From Catalinimonas alkaloidigena (GTDB lineage Bacteria > Bacteroidota > Bacteroidia > Cytophagales > Flexibacteraceae), in the NCBI RefSeq assembly GCF_900100765.1, contig NZ_FNFO01000002.1, positions 744,001-808,000 on the forward strand: a stretch of 64,000 nucleotides of DNA, written 5' to 3'. Shown here piece after piece: positions 35,624-45,217 of this stretch. Each line of letters starts with the position of its first letter. Position 1 is the stretch's first letter. A program made the translations under genes and the position numbers. The notes under the pieces are model-generated. The model was not told the origin of the DNA. It saw only the letters and a list, made by a program, of their open reading frames with translations, and searched no databases.

Positions 35624-35700
35624 ACTTCTCGCCTGGAGATGCCTGTGGCGACGAGTGATTCCCACCCTAGTAGATTTCAATAGTTATCTCTCCATTGCTT
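35624..35700 (+). other. Candidate structured leader of the sigma factor mRNA
   Basis: CTACT (near 35621) can pair with AGTAG (near 35670), enclosing CTCGCC, which pairs with a GGCGACGAG stretch. TGGAGAT can alternatively pair with ATCTCTCCA further on. This is folding by eye only. It could be a small RNA or a regulatory leader. Confidence 0.3.
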
Positions 35701-35813
35701 GATAAAAAAGGTAACGGAAAGAATTTTTTGTGACTAGTTAGGGATTTTGGCCGTTACTTAGCACGCTATTTGCACTAGATTGGTAGGATTGCCTTTAACG
35801 TATTACGCTATAC

Positions 35814-36422
35814 ATGGATAAGATCACAAAGCCTGTTTTAACCGATAAGCAGAAGCGGGATGCTCAGTTCGAAAGCGAGTTCATGCCTTTTATTGACGCG
35901 CTTTACAACTTTGCCTACCGGCTGACGCTCGATGAGGATGATGCAAATGATTTGGTGCAGGAGACCTATCTGAAAGCCTATCGTTTTTTTGATTCGTACG
36001 AGCCGGGTACCAACGCCAAAGCCTGGTTGTTCCGGATTTTGAAAAATAGCTTCATTAACGACTTCCGGAAGAAGAGCAAGCAACCGGCGAAGGTAGACTA
36101 TCAGGAGGTAGAAACGTATTATAATTCCGACGACGTAGACGAGTCGATTACGACCGACCTGCGGATTGAAACGGTGCAGGATATGCTGGGCGACGAAATC
36201 GCGACGGCGCTTAATTCGCTGGCGGTCGATTTCCGTACGGTCATCATCCTTTGCGACCTGGAAGGATTTACCTACGAGGAGATGGCAAAGATTTTGAACA
36301 TCCCTATCGGGACGGTTCGCTCGCGTTTGCACCGAGCGCGCAACCTGCTCAAAGATAAGTTACGAGACTATGCCCGCACGATGGGTTATCGAGACGAAGA
36401 AAAAGCCGAGGAAACACCATAA
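35814..36422 (+). CDS. RNA polymerase sigma factor, ECF/sigma-70 type
   Basis: The product has 202 residues. Region 2 contains YNFAYRLTLDEDDANDLVQE and LKAYRFFDSYEPGTNAKAWL. Region 4 contains FTYEEMAKILNIPIGTVRSR, a clear helix-turn-helix. Its end is overlapped by a terminator hairpin at 36400-36435. An anti-sigma-like gene follows 190 bp later. The operon continues to gmk and nadD, an arrangement that couples the regulator to housekeeping genes. Confidence 0.95.
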   Translation: MDKITKPVLTDKQKRDAQFESEFMPFIDALYNFAYRLTLDEDDANDLVQETYLKAYRFFDSYEPGTNAKAWLFRILKNSFINDFRKKSKQPAKVDYQEVETYYNSDDVDESITTDLRIETVQDMLGDEIATALNSLAVDFRTVIILCDLEGFTYEEMAKILNIPIGTVRSRLHRARNLLKDKLRDYARTMGYRDEEKAEETP

Positions 36423-36435
36423 CCTCGGCTTTTTT
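36400..36435 (+). terminator. Intrinsic terminator overlapping the end of the sigma factor gene
   Basis: AAAAAGCCGAGG (36400-36411) pairs with CCTCGGCTTTTT (36423-36434). It separates the sigma factor from the anti-sigma gene, so the downstream genes may need partial read-through or their own promoter. Confidence 0.75.
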
Positions 36436-36612
36436 CTTGCGTATGGTGTTAAAGCATCTGCATACAATATTGTGTAAGGAAGACAGTATGGAAAATTTTT
36501 GTGAGGATTTCTCGTGTGTATGTGAACTAAAATCCGCCAATCTGTTTTTTCTTGACATATTTGATGCTTAAACCTTCTGAACAATTTTGTAAAATATAAT
36601 TAGCTAGTAAAC

Positions 36613-36906
36613 ATGGATCAGTCTTATACCCCCGAGCGGGAGCCCAGGTCGCAGAAACCGGCGGAGGTGAGCCCATCTTACGAGGCCCGATGTTTTGAGC
36701 TCCTGCATATTGTCATTGACGGTGAGGCTACGCCCGAAGAAGTAGAATTTTTTAACTTGCACGCCAAAGAGTGCATGCCCGTCTATGAGACTTACCAGCT
36801 TGATGTCGCCATCAAAAAGGTGTTGTGTCACAAAGTCAAGAAAAAGGAAGTTCCGGTTGGGTTAGTGGACTCTATTCGTTCTAAAATCAGAGAAACTACC
36901 GTTTAA
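36613..36906 (+). CDS. Putative anti-sigma factor, small zinc-site type
   Basis: The product has 97 residues. The centre (LLHIVIDGEATPEEVEFF followed by HAKEC) matches the first part of the anti-sigma zinc site (His-x3-Cys), but the usual second Cys is absent (CMPV). The C-terminal part is basic and helical. Position after the sigma factor supports the call. The next gene, gmk, begins 3 bp after the stop codon. Confidence 0.65.
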   Translation: MDQSYTPEREPRSQKPAEVSPSYEARCFELLHIVIDGEATPEEVEFFNLHAKECMPVYETYQLDVAIKKVLCHKVKKKEVPVGLVDSIRSKIRETTV

Positions 36907-36909
36907 CTA

Positions 36910-37491
36910 ATGCCGCAGGGCAAACTCATCATCTTTTCAGCTCCGTCTGGTTCCGGAAAAACCACCATCGTTCATCATCTGCTGGAAAAGAATCCGCAGT
37001 TGCAGTTTTCCATCTCGGCTTGTACGCGCGATCGTCGTGGCCGGAAAGAACTTAACGGCAAAGACTATTATTTTTTAACGCCCGAAGAATTCAAAACCCA
37101 CATCGATCAAGGCGATTTTGTAGAGTGGGAAGAAGTCTATCCGGGGGCCTTTTACGGAACGCTCAAGACAGAAATCGAGCGCATCTGGTCGCTAGGCAAG
37201 CACGTAATTGCCGATGTCGACGTAAAAGGTGGGTTAAGCCTCAAGCGCTTTTACAAAGATCAGGCGTTGGCCATCTTCGTAAAAGTACCCTCGCTCGAAG
37301 AGTTGGAGCGTCGTTTGCGTGCGCGGGGCACCGATTCTGAAGACAGCATTTCCCGTCGCGTGTTCAAGATGAAATTTGAGATGAGCTTCGAGAAGGAGTT
37401 CGACATTACGTTGATCAACGAAGATCTGGACGATTCGCTGCGCGAAGCCCAGCAGTTGGTCGACCGTTTTCTGGCCGATCAGCCGATTTGA
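36910..37491 (+). CDS. gmk: Guanylate kinase
   Basis: The product has 193 residues, close to the family length. The P-loop [10 protein letters not shown] binds ATP. The GMP-binding region is in [11 protein letters not shown] and [11 protein letters not shown]. The enzyme phosphorylates GMP to GDP. Three bases separate it from the anti-sigma gene, so both are translated from one mRNA. Confidence 0.98.
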   Translation: MPQGKLIIFSAPSGSGKTTIVHHLLEKNPQLQFSISACTRDRRGRKELNGKDYYFLTPEEFKTHIDQGDFVEWEEVYPGAFYGTLKTEIERIWSLGKHVIADVDVKGGLSLKRFYKDQALAIFVKVPSLEELERRLRARGTDSEDSISRRVFKMKFEMSFEKEFDITLINEDLDDSLREAQQLVDRFLADQPI

Positions 37492-37606
37492 GGCTGGTTC
37501 AGCCTTGCGCGTCTTTTCCTGAATCCTTTACTTTCGCGGGTATGCACCGTACCCCTTTCTCTGCAAAGGGCGGCCGTCGTATTGTTGTTCCTCTAGCCGT
37601 TTTGTC

Positions 37607-38194
37607 ATGAAAGTGGGGCTTTTCTTTGGGTCGTTCAATCCCATCCACATCGGGCACCTGATCATTGCCAACACCATGGTAGAAACCACCGATTTGGATC
37701 AGGTTTGGTTTGTGGTGTCTCCTCAAAACCCGTTCAAGTCTTCGCAAAGCTTGTTGCATGCGTTTGACCGATACGACATGGTGGCGCGCGCGGTGGCCGA
37801 TAATTACAATTTCAAGGTGACGGACGTGGAGTTTCACCTGCCACGCCCAAGCTATACGATCGATACCTTGACCGTATTGCAAGAGAAACATCCTCAGCAC
37901 GAATTTGCGCTGATTATGGGTGGCGATAACCTGAAAGGCTTTTCGCGCTGGAAAAACGCGGACCGCATTCTGGAATTTTTTCAATTGTACGTATATCCCC
38001 GGCCGGGCGCAGACTTGACGCAGGGGGCAGCGGGTAGTTTGTCGGCGCACAAAAATGTACGGATGGTAGAAGCACCCTTGCTCGATATTTCGGCGACGTT
38101 CATTCGCAATTGCGTACACACCCACCGTTCGATCCGCTACCTGGTTCCGCCCGAAGTCGAAAGTATGATTCAGGCACGGAAATTTTATCAGTAG
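37607..38194 (+). CDS. nadD: Nicotinate-nucleotide adenylyltransferase
   Basis: The product has 195 residues. The nucleotidyltransferase motif GSFNPIHIGH and the later ISATFIRN region are family marks; ISATFIRN corresponds to the ISSTxxR motif. The enzyme makes nicotinate adenine dinucleotide in NAD synthesis. It lies 115 bp after gmk. Confidence 0.97.
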   Translation: MKVGLFFGSFNPIHIGHLIIANTMVETTDLDQVWFVVSPQNPFKSSQSLLHAFDRYDMVARAVADNYNFKVTDVEFHLPRPSYTIDTLTVLQEKHPQHEFALIMGGDNLKGFSRWKNADRILEFFQLYVYPRPGADLTQGAAGSLSAHKNVRMVEAPLLDISATFIRNCVHTHRSIRYLVPPEVESMIQARKFYQ

Positions 38195-38332
38195 CCTTGG
38201 CACGCATGTATGTTTTGAGGGAGATCTGTACCTAAAATGGGCAGGGATGAGGCACCGTAAGCTCTTGATTTACCGTATCTTACGGCTGTGTTTGTCTTCA
38301 ACCGGGCGGCTTTGTTGTCCGCCTCCTGCGCT

Positions 38333-40795
38333 ATGGATCAACCCTCCACCGACGAGTCTAAAAAATCACCCGCCTTTGTAAACGAAACACAGTCGTTCTG
38401 GGAGCGGCTGTTGTGGCTACGTCATCAAACCTGGGAAAACTGGTACGAACATTTGTGTGGATGCCTGGATGTGGCCTGCGATGCTTTAAGCATGATTGCA
38501 AGCCGCGTGTACATGCAAGTGGACGGGACCATGGTGATGATGGCCGATGTGGGGCGAACCGCACAGAACGACACGTGGCCGTTTCAGTTGGAAGATTATG
38601 CCCTCACCACACCCATCGGACGCATTGCCGAGCCTTTTTATGTGCAAAAAGCCGATTGGGGAAAAGCCGTAGGCTGTCCGTTTCTGATCGGTACGCAGTG
38701 GGGCGTAATCATGCTGGGCGCGCCCGACTTCTCCGGAAAACTTGAAGAGGAACAGGAGCGGTTTCTGCGCGCGGTGGCCGAAGAGGTGCGGTTCATCATT
38801 GCCGAGTACCGCACGTACCAGCAGCGGAACCGCGCCGAAAGCGAACTGTATGCCAGCAAAATGCAGTTCAAGACACTCTTGGACGCTACGGCAGGTGCCG
38901 TGTTGCAACTGTCGAGCGAGCCCATTCCCCGCATCGATTACGTGAGCCAGGGGATCATGCGGCTGACGGGATATCCGGCCGAGTATTACCTGGGGCGTCT
39001 GATCACCGATGTGGTCGACAAAATTCATCCCGAAGATTACGAGCGCCTGGCGGTTTACGTTGAAGACGCACGGTCTGCGCCGAACAATCAGGTCCACAGC
39101 CAGGAGTTCCGCATTTATCATCAGGATGGCTCTCTGAAATGGATTTTATATCAGGGGCAGGTTATTCAAACGAGCCGCGACACCATGCTGGTAGGGGTGG
39201 TGCTTGACATCACCGAACGCAAGCGGATGGTAGAGCTAACGCGAGAGCGTGATCTGGCCGAGAGTGCTCTGCAACTGAAATCAGAATTCCTAGCCAACAT
39301 TAGCCACGAAATTCGGACCCCTCTGAACGGATTGATCGGCATGACGGAGCTGATGCTGGAAAGCCCGCTTACTTCGCAACAGGAAGAATACACGCAGATC
39401 ATCCGGCGATCGTCCGAGAATCTGCTGACCATTATTAACGACATTCTGGACTTCTCGAAACTGGAAGCCGGAAAAATGCAGATGCGTGAGGCGGCCTTTG
39501 AGTTACCGCGCACGCTGAAGCAGGTGAAAGAACTGTTCACCCCACTGGTGCGCAAAAAAGCGCTGAACCTGACGTTGCAGGTCGCTCCTACGGTGCCGCG
39601 TTATCTGACCACCGACGAAACGCGCCTGACCCAAATCCTAACCAATCTGGTGAGCAACGCCATTAAGTTTACCGATGCAGGCGAGGTTGGGATCAGTGTC
39701 GACAAAGTAGGCGAAAGCCTGCTGCGGTTCTGCGTGAAAGATACAGGCCCTGGCATTTCGGCCGAAAATCAGCATAAACTTTTCCAGCCCTTTTCACAAC
39801 TGGACATGTCGTCGACGAGGCGCTATGGGGGCACCGGGTTGGGGCTGGCCATTTGCCAGAACCTCGTGCAGATGTTGGGCGGAGAAATTGGTATTGAGTC
39901 GTCGGGCAAGGGAGGAAGTGTGTTCTGGTTTACGCTCCCTTATAAGGCCGCCACGCGGCAACACATCAACCCGCCGCAGCACCGTCTGCAAGCCGATCAT
40001 GTGGGACAGTATTCGGCGCACGTGCTTCTGGTAGAAGATCAGGAGATGAACGGGCGCGTGGCAACGCTCATTCTGGAAAAGCTGGGCTGTCGGGTGAGCA
40101 TCGCCCGCAACGGCGTGGAAGCTTTGGATTTGTTTGCCTCTGCGGAGTTTGACTTCATTCTTATGGACATTCAGATGCCGGTGATGGATGGCATTCAGGC
40201 TACCCAGGCCCTGCGGCGTCAGTACGCAAACGTGCCCCCGATTGTAGGGTTAAGTGCCAATGCCCTGGAAGGCGACGCAGAAAAATACATCCGATTGGGA
40301 CTGGACGACTACCTCGCGAAGCCGTTGGTGATTGGTCCTCTGGCCGAAAAGCTACGCAAATGGCTACCTGAGTCGATGCAGTCTACGCTAGAAGGCGCTT
40401 CGGCAGAATCGGCTCCGGCTCTGGTGAACTCCAAACAGGTGTTGAACCGGACGATTATCGAACAGATCAAGCAATACGCCGGTAACGACCTCGGAGCGAT
40501 ACAAGAAGTGATCAATTCGTTCATCAATGATGGGAAGGCGCTGGTGCTGAGTCTGAAACAAGCCTGGCGGAAAGGACAGATTGCCGAGGTGCAAATGGCC
40601 GTACACACGCTGAAAGGATTATGTGGCACCCTGGGGGCCGAGCAGATGCACGAACTTACCAACGCTTTGAACCAGCACCTGATCCAGGAGCGGTTCGAGA
40701 ACGTAGGGGAGCTACAGGAACAAATAGGGCCTGCCTGGGCGCAGCTAACGCAAGAACTCCGTAAATACATGTACGATACACTACAGCAACACTAG
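38333..40795 (+). CDS. Hybrid histidine kinase with GAF, PAS, receiver and HPt domains
   Basis: The product has 820 residues from ATG 38333 and no membrane segments. The domains are GAF-like (about 40-158), PAS (175-297), HisKA with His325 (NISHEIRTPLNG), ATP-binding (DTGPGI and GGTGLGLAI), receiver with Asp612 (MDIQMP) and C-terminal HPt with His758 (VHTLKGLCG). A complete phosphorelay is present in one chain. The lone receiver 1 bp downstream is a possible partner. The input signal is unknown. Confidence 0.95.
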   Translation: MDQPSTDESKKSPAFVNETQSFWERLLWLRHQTWENWYEHLCGCLDVACDALSMIASRVYMQVDGTMVMMADVGRTAQNDTWPFQLEDYALTTPIGRIAEPFYVQKADWGKAVGCPFLIGTQWGVIMLGAPDFSGKLEEEQERFLRAVAEEVRFIIAEYRTYQQRNRAESELYASKMQFKTLLDATAGAVLQLSSEPIPRIDYVSQGIMRLTGYPAEYYLGRLITDVVDKIHPEDYERLAVYVEDARSAPNNQVHSQEFRIYHQDGSLKWILYQGQVIQTSRDTMLVGVVLDITERKRMVELTRERDLAESALQLKSEFLANISHEIRTPLNGLIGMTELMLESPLTSQQEEYTQIIRRSSENLLTIINDILDFSKLEAGKMQMREAAFELPRTLKQVKELFTPLVRKKALNLTLQVAPTVPRYLTTDETRLTQILTNLVSNAIKFTDAGEVGISVDKVGESLLRFCVKDTGPGISAENQHKLFQPFSQLDMSSTRRYGGTGLGLAICQNLVQMLGGEIGIESSGKGGSVFWFTLPYKAATRQHINPPQHRLQADHVGQYSAHVLLVEDQEMNGRVATLILEKLGCRVSIARNGVEALDLFASAEFDFILMDIQMPVMDGIQATQALRRQYANVPPIVGLSANALEGDAEKYIRLGLDDYLAKPLVIGPLAEKLRKWLPESMQSTLEGASAESAPALVNSKQVLNRTIIEQIKQYAGNDLGAIQEVINSFINDGKALVLSLKQAWRKGQIAEVQMAVHTLKGLCGTLGAEQMHELTNALNQHLIQERFENVGELQEQIGPAWAQLTQELRKYMYDTLQQH

Positions 40796-40796
40796 C

Positions 40797-41207
40797 ATGA
40801 AAAGCAAATACAAAGTTTACATCATCGAAGATAACCGTACCGAGGCGATGGTGATTCGCCTGGCGTTCAGCGGCATCGACAACATAGAAGTATACTATTT
40901 CGAGAGCGGACAGCAGTTGCTCGATTGCCTTCTGGAAAGCCGCCCCGACATTGTGATTATCGACCTGATGCTGCCAGATATCGACGGGTTGACGTTGCTG
41001 CGCAGGATTCGGGCGTATGACCAAAGCATCTACACCGTGGTAATGTCGGCGCAGGAGGACATTAACGTCATCAATGCAGTGCAGCGCGAAGGCGTGTTCA
41101 ACTATGTGGTGAAGAGCGATAGCTGCTTGCGTTATCTGAAGCAAGTCATCGAAAACCTGTTGCTGTTGCTGGAATCAAAACAGAAGGCAACGACCGACAA
41201 AGCGTAG
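40797..41207 (+). CDS. Stand-alone receiver domain protein
   Basis: The product has 136 residues. It has the acidic pair (IIEDN), phospho-acceptor Asp in VIIDLMLP, and Lys in YVVKSD. There is no output domain. It starts 1 bp after the hybrid kinase stop codon and may receive phosphate from its HPt domain, or work in the convergent chemosensory system. A terminator follows. Confidence 0.92.
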   Translation: MKSKYKVYIIEDNRTEAMVIRLAFSGIDNIEVYYFESGQQLLDCLLESRPDIVIIDLMLPDIDGLTLLRRIRAYDQSIYTVVMSAQEDINVINAVQREGVFNYVVKSDSCLRYLKQVIENLLLLLESKQKATTDKA

Positions 41208-41235
41208 CCAGAAATCATTCAACACGAAGGCATAT

Positions 41236-41270
41236 AAAAGCCCGCTTTTCAGAAGAAAAGCGGGCTTTTT
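41236..41270. terminator. Bidirectional terminator between convergent operons
   Basis: AAAAGCCCGCTTTT (41236-41249) and AAAAGCGGGCTTTT (41256-41269) form a perfect 14-bp stem with A-T flanks. It separates the kinase/receiver pair from the chemosensory operon ending at 41291. Confidence 0.9.
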
Positions 41271-41290
41271 GCTGCTCAAACGATATGTTC

Positions 41291-44200
41291 TTAAAGTGGA
41301 TTCAGAAAGGCGAGCACCTGATGATGCTGGCTGGTGAAGACCGGAATCAACGTGGTCTGGACTTGTTGGCCAATGCTGTAGCGCAGGCGCATGCTGAGGG
41401 TTATGATCTGTACGTCGCCTCGTTGAATCTGTTCCACAAAATGCTTCTGGGCTTCCTTATCGGGAAAATCCAGGAGCGAGAGGAACGATTGATTCTCCAG
41501 CTCTTCGTGCGTGTAGCCGATGAACTGATGCGCAGAGGGGTTGACGTGCAGGATGTTGCCCTCGGCGTCTAAATGCAGCATCGGAAGCGAATCGTGTTCC
41601 ATCAAGCTGTTTAGAGGAATTGAGCCGGTTTGCCCTGCCTCTGCGACAATGTCGCCCAGTAGTTTCTCCATCAAGTCGACCTCCCGGTCGCTCTTGGTAT
41701 CGAGAATCGCATTTTTCATCCGTTCGCGCGCCAACGACTTCCGTAGTTCGCTCTCTTGCGCTACTTGTTGCGTCACGTCGAACAGAATTCCCAGATAGCG
41801 TTGCTTGGCGCCGTTGGGGGTATCCTCGCTCACCGGTACACGCGCAATGGTCGTATCGCCCCAGCACATGGTGCCGGTGGCACTGCGGTAAGGCAGCGTT
41901 TGGCGGAAAAGAGCTCCCTCTTGCGCAGTGGCCTGAATCACCGCCAGAATATTTTCCGCCTGTAAATCAGTGGCAATCAGGTCGGTCAACTTCAGCTTAT
42001 CGAGAGGCGCATCGGCCAGATTCATGCACTGCCGGAACGAATCGTTGAGGGCAAGCATCTTACCCTTATGGTCTATCTCGAAAATGCAGGTCGTCTGGTC
42101 GAGCATGTGGACACGCGTTTCCAGCTCAGCTTTTTGCGTACTGAGCGAGGCCTGCACCACTTTCAGTTCCGCTACCGTTTCCGACAGCTGTTCCTGATGC
42201 ATGCGCAGTTCGTCCTGTAATTTTCGCTGGTCGGTGATGTCGATGATCATCGTCATCACTTTGTAGACCTCGCCGGCCAGGTTCCGAATCGGGCTGAAGT
42301 TGGTGAGGCAGTAGCGAATTTCGTTTTCGCCGGTGCGATACGGGAGCAGTTCAGAGATCGATTCCCCCTCCTGAATTTTAGGCCAGATGCTCTCGTAAAT
42401 AGCGGGTTCTGCCTGTTCTTCTGCCAGAAGCTGCCACAGGTTCATCTTACGCAGGGCGCTTCGCTTCACACCCGTCATTTCTACAAAGGCGAGGTTGGCT
42501 TTGATCAAGTTGCCCGTCAGGTCGAGGTCCAGCATCGGGAAAGACTGACTCATGGCATTGATCTTACTGGTCAGATCCAGGTCTTTCTCTTTGTCGTCCG
42601 TCACGAACTGTGCAAACTGAATGATTTTATAAGGCTTGCCGTCCGTATCGAAAATGGGGTTATACGTGCCGTTCAGCCACACTTCGCGTCCGTTTTTCGC
42701 CATCCGTCGGTATTCGCCCCCGTGGTAGGAGCCACGCCGGAGGCTATCCCACAGCATTTCGAACTGGAGGCGGTTGGCTTCGTCCTGCGCAATTAACTGC
42801 GCCTCGGCAATGCCGATCATCTCATCACGCTCGTAGCCCATCACCGTCAGGTACATGTTGTTTACCTGCGTGATGTTGCCTTCCATGTCGAACTCGACGG
42901 TGGCGTTGGTCTTGTTAATCGCTTCGATAATGCACTGGCTCAGGTTGGTCTCTTCGCGCAGTTCTTCCAGACGTCGGTTCAACTCCTCTTGGGTGGCCTG
43001 AAGCTCTTCTGCATTCTGCTGCATTTCGCGTTCGGCCAGTTGCAGCTCAGCGTTCGAGCGGCGCGATTCTTCCAGCAGAAGGCTGGTCTGGCGATTGGTC
43101 CGAATCCCGGCGATGGTAACGCCGAGCGTTTCGCCCACTTCGCTCACAAATTCGATTTGGTACGGCTTAAACCGGTGGAAAGAAGCCAATTCGATGACGC
43201 CATACACCTGATCGTTCACTTTAATGGGAACCAGCAATACCGCGCGTGGCGGCGCGTCGCCCAGGCCGGAAGTGATGCTGATGTAACGCTCGGGCACTTC
43301 TTCCAGGTAGATGGTTTCGCCTTCTACGAAACACTGGCCGACAAGACCATCGCCGGGCGCAATGCGCTGCTCCAGAAACTTCTGTTTGTTGAAGGCATAA
43401 GTAGCTGCCTGTTCCAGAAAAATGTCGTCGCTGTTTTCGTCGTTGAGGAGAAATACCCCACCCTGGTTCGATTCCGTGTAGCGTACAAAGTGGCTGATAA
43501 ACGCGTACGCCATCTGCTCTGGCGTCGATTGCTGATGATCGCGGATAAGCTCCGACAAACGGGCCACGCCGTTGATGCGCCAGTTCCGAATCTTTTCTTC
43601 TTCGGCGACTTCCATCAGCTTATGACGCATGTCGTTCAGCGCATTGCCGAGCGCGTCTTGCTCGCCTGTCACCTCAAACGTCGCGTCGAACTTGCCTTCC
43701 CCAATGCTGTGTGCAAACGCTGCGGCATCGGTTACATGAGCCAGCAACTGCTGCAGACAAGCGCCCAACGCCGCCAGGGGACCGTGCGTCTGGAACGACG
43801 TTTCCATGTGTGCGTTACCGGAGGAGATATTCTGGAGGTGTAGCGTTAGCTTTTGCAACGGTTGCAAAACACGCTGGTACATCAACAGTGCCGCGCAGGC
43901 AACCAGCAGCAGGCCGGTGCACAAGGTCAGCATGACCAGTGCATTTCTGTTTCTGCGCGAAGCCGCCTGCGACTCGAGGAAACGAAGCTGGACGTTTTCC
44001 CAATGCTGGATGAGCGACGTAAGCGCCGCTTCCTGATCGCGGTATGCGCCTGACGTCGGATCTTGCAGTGCCGTGAGCCCACGTTGCAGGGCATCAATTT
44101 CTTTCCCAACCGCACCGGCCGTGAATTTTTGCAACGACTCAAGTGCTTCTTGCGCGGCTAGCGAAGTAGCCGTGGCGTACGTTTGTTGTCCGGTCTGGTG

Positions 44201-44368
44201 ATAGAGCAGGTAGTGACTGTGCACCTTCTCCATCGCCACACGGCCTCGCCAGAGCGCTTCCGTGCCCAAATGTTGGGTGCTGAATGCCAACCAGCACGCA
44301 ATGCCTAACAGAAAGGAAGCACCGGCCAGCAAGGCAAAGAATACAGAAGAAGTGCGTTCGTTCCTCAT
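41291..44368 (-). CDS. Membrane PAS/GAF sensor protein without output domain
   Basis: The product has 1025 residues. Membrane segments are at about 8-30 and 142-164, around a roughly 110-residue periplasmic helical domain. Then come HAMP-like linkers (165-260), GAF (270-420), a coiled coil (425-475) and four PAS-like domains (478-595, 600-715, 750-870, 925-1025). The chain ends with the last PAS domain. No HisKA, GGDEF, EAL or methyl-accepting signalling domain is visible. It is the last gene of the chemosensory operon, 6 bp after cheR. Confidence 0.88.
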   Translation of the reverse strand: MRNERTSSVFFALLAGASFLLGIACWLAFSTQHLGTEALWRGRVAMEKVHSHYLLYHQTGQQTYATATSLAAQEALESLQKFTAGAVGKEIDALQRGLTALQDPTSGAYRDQEAALTSLIQHWENVQLRFLESQAASRRNRNALVMLTLCTGLLLVACAALLMYQRVLQPLQKLTLHLQNISSGNAHMETSFQTHGPLAALGACLQQLLAHVTDAAAFAHSIGEGKFDATFEVTGEQDALGNALNDMRHKLMEVAEEEKIRNWRINGVARLSELIRDHQQSTPEQMAYAFISHFVRYTESNQGGVFLLNDENSDDIFLEQAATYAFNKQKFLEQRIAPGDGLVGQCFVEGETIYLEEVPERYISITSGLGDAPPRAVLLVPIKVNDQVYGVIELASFHRFKPYQIEFVSEVGETLGVTIAGIRTNRQTSLLLEESRRSNAELQLAEREMQQNAEELQATQEELNRRLEELREETNLSQCIIEAINKTNATVEFDMEGNITQVNNMYLTVMGYERDEMIGIAEAQLIAQDEANRLQFEMLWDSLRRGSYHGGEYRRMAKNGREVWLNGTYNPIFDTDGKPYKIIQFAQFVTDDKEKDLDLTSKINAMSQSFPMLDLDLTGNLIKANLAFVEMTGVKRSALRKMNLWQLLAEEQAEPAIYESIWPKIQEGESISELLPYRTGENEIRYCLTNFSPIRNLAGEVYKVMTMIIDITDQRKLQDELRMHQEQLSETVAELKVVQASLSTQKAELETRVHMLDQTTCIFEIDHKGKMLALNDSFRQCMNLADAPLDKLKLTDLIATDLQAENILAVIQATAQEGALFRQTLPYRSATGTMCWGDTTIARVPVSEDTPNGAKQRYLGILFDVTQQVAQESELRKSLARERMKNAILDTKSDREVDLMEKLLGDIVAEAGQTGSIPLNSLMEHDSLPMLHLDAEGNILHVNPSAHQFIGYTHEELENQSFLSLLDFPDKEAQKHFVEQIQRGDVQIITLSMRLRYSIGQQVQTTLIPVFTSQHHQVLAFLNPL

Positions 44369-44374
44369 GGGTAC

Positions 44375-45187
44375 TTAGTTCTTTTTGCGATAGATGCGCG
44401 TTTTGGGGTCGAACAACTCGAAGAGTTCTTGCGCCTGCGCAGGCATCAGATCATAATAGCCGATGATGAGAAATCCTCCGTCCACCAAGGATTCATGGAA
44501 GAGGCGAAGGGCTTTCATTTTCAGCGTTTCGTCGAAGTAAATCATCACGTTCCGACAGAATACCATCTCGAACTGCCCGACAGAAGGGTCGCACACCAGG
44601 TTATGGCGCCGAAACGTAATGTGGCGTTTGAACATGTCCCGGATGGTGCCCTCTTCACCGTCGATGTCGAAGTAGTGCTCCAGCTGTGCCTCGGGCCGAT
44701 AAGCCCGCATGGCTTTCGCATACCGGTTGAGGGTCATGAGCGGATACGTGCCCTGTTTGGCTTGCTCCAGCGCCGTCGCGCTCAGGTCAGTCGCCACGGC
44801 CTTGGCTCTGGAGAGCAAGTGCTTGTCTTTCAGCACAATGGCCATGGTATAAATTTCTTCGCCTGTAGAACAGCCCGAATGCCAGATGCGCAGCGGATTG
44901 GTATACAGGTTGGGCAACACCTGATCGCGCACGGCGACCCAGGCTTCGCTGTTCCGAAACATTTCGGTCAGGCCCACGGTGAGTTCGTCTACGCACTGCG
45001 GAAAAAACTCCCGATCACGCAGGATCTTTCCCCACAGACCCAGTGTAGAGCCTAAGTGATGGCGTGAAATCAGTCGACCGAATCCTCTGCGCAACGACTT
45101 CTTTTCGTAATTCGTGAAGTCTAGTCCATAACGATCGTTGATGGCGCGTGTCAACGACACCAACTCTTCGTCTGTGATATCAACCAT
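44375..45187 (-). CDS. cheR: Chemoreceptor methyltransferase CheR
   Basis: The product has 270 residues, the usual CheR length. The N-terminal domain has LTRAINDRYGLDF. The SAM-binding motif is in WHSGCSTGEE, and the later CRNVMIYF is typical. CheR methylates Glu residues on chemoreceptors. It lies between the CheC-like gene and the PAS/GAF gene. Confidence 0.97.
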   Translation of the reverse strand: MVDITDEELVSLTRAINDRYGLDFTNYEKKSLRRGFGRLISRHHLGSTLGLWGKILRDREFFPQCVDELTVGLTEMFRNSEAWVAVRDQVLPNLYTNPLRIWHSGCSTGEEIYTMAIVLKDKHLLSRAKAVATDLSATALEQAKQGTYPLMTLNRYAKAMRAYRPEAQLEHYFDIDGEEGTIRDMFKRHITFRRHNLVCDPSVGQFEMVFCRNVMIYFDETLKMKALRLFHESLVDGGFLIIGYYDLMPAQAQELFELFDPKTRIYRKKN

Positions 45188-45217
45188 AATGTTGTGAACC
45201 TTTGGGAGTTATGGGAT

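Noticed and set aside
35618-35813. 6S RNA at the sigma factor leader
   Set aside because: The length would fit, but the long closing stem that 6S RNA needs is not visible, and nothing at the 3' end looks like a terminator.
41207-41291. A direct role of the spacer as an attachment or recombination site
   Set aside because: The perfect 14-bp stem is explained by a terminator serving two convergent operons, and no mobile-element gene is near.
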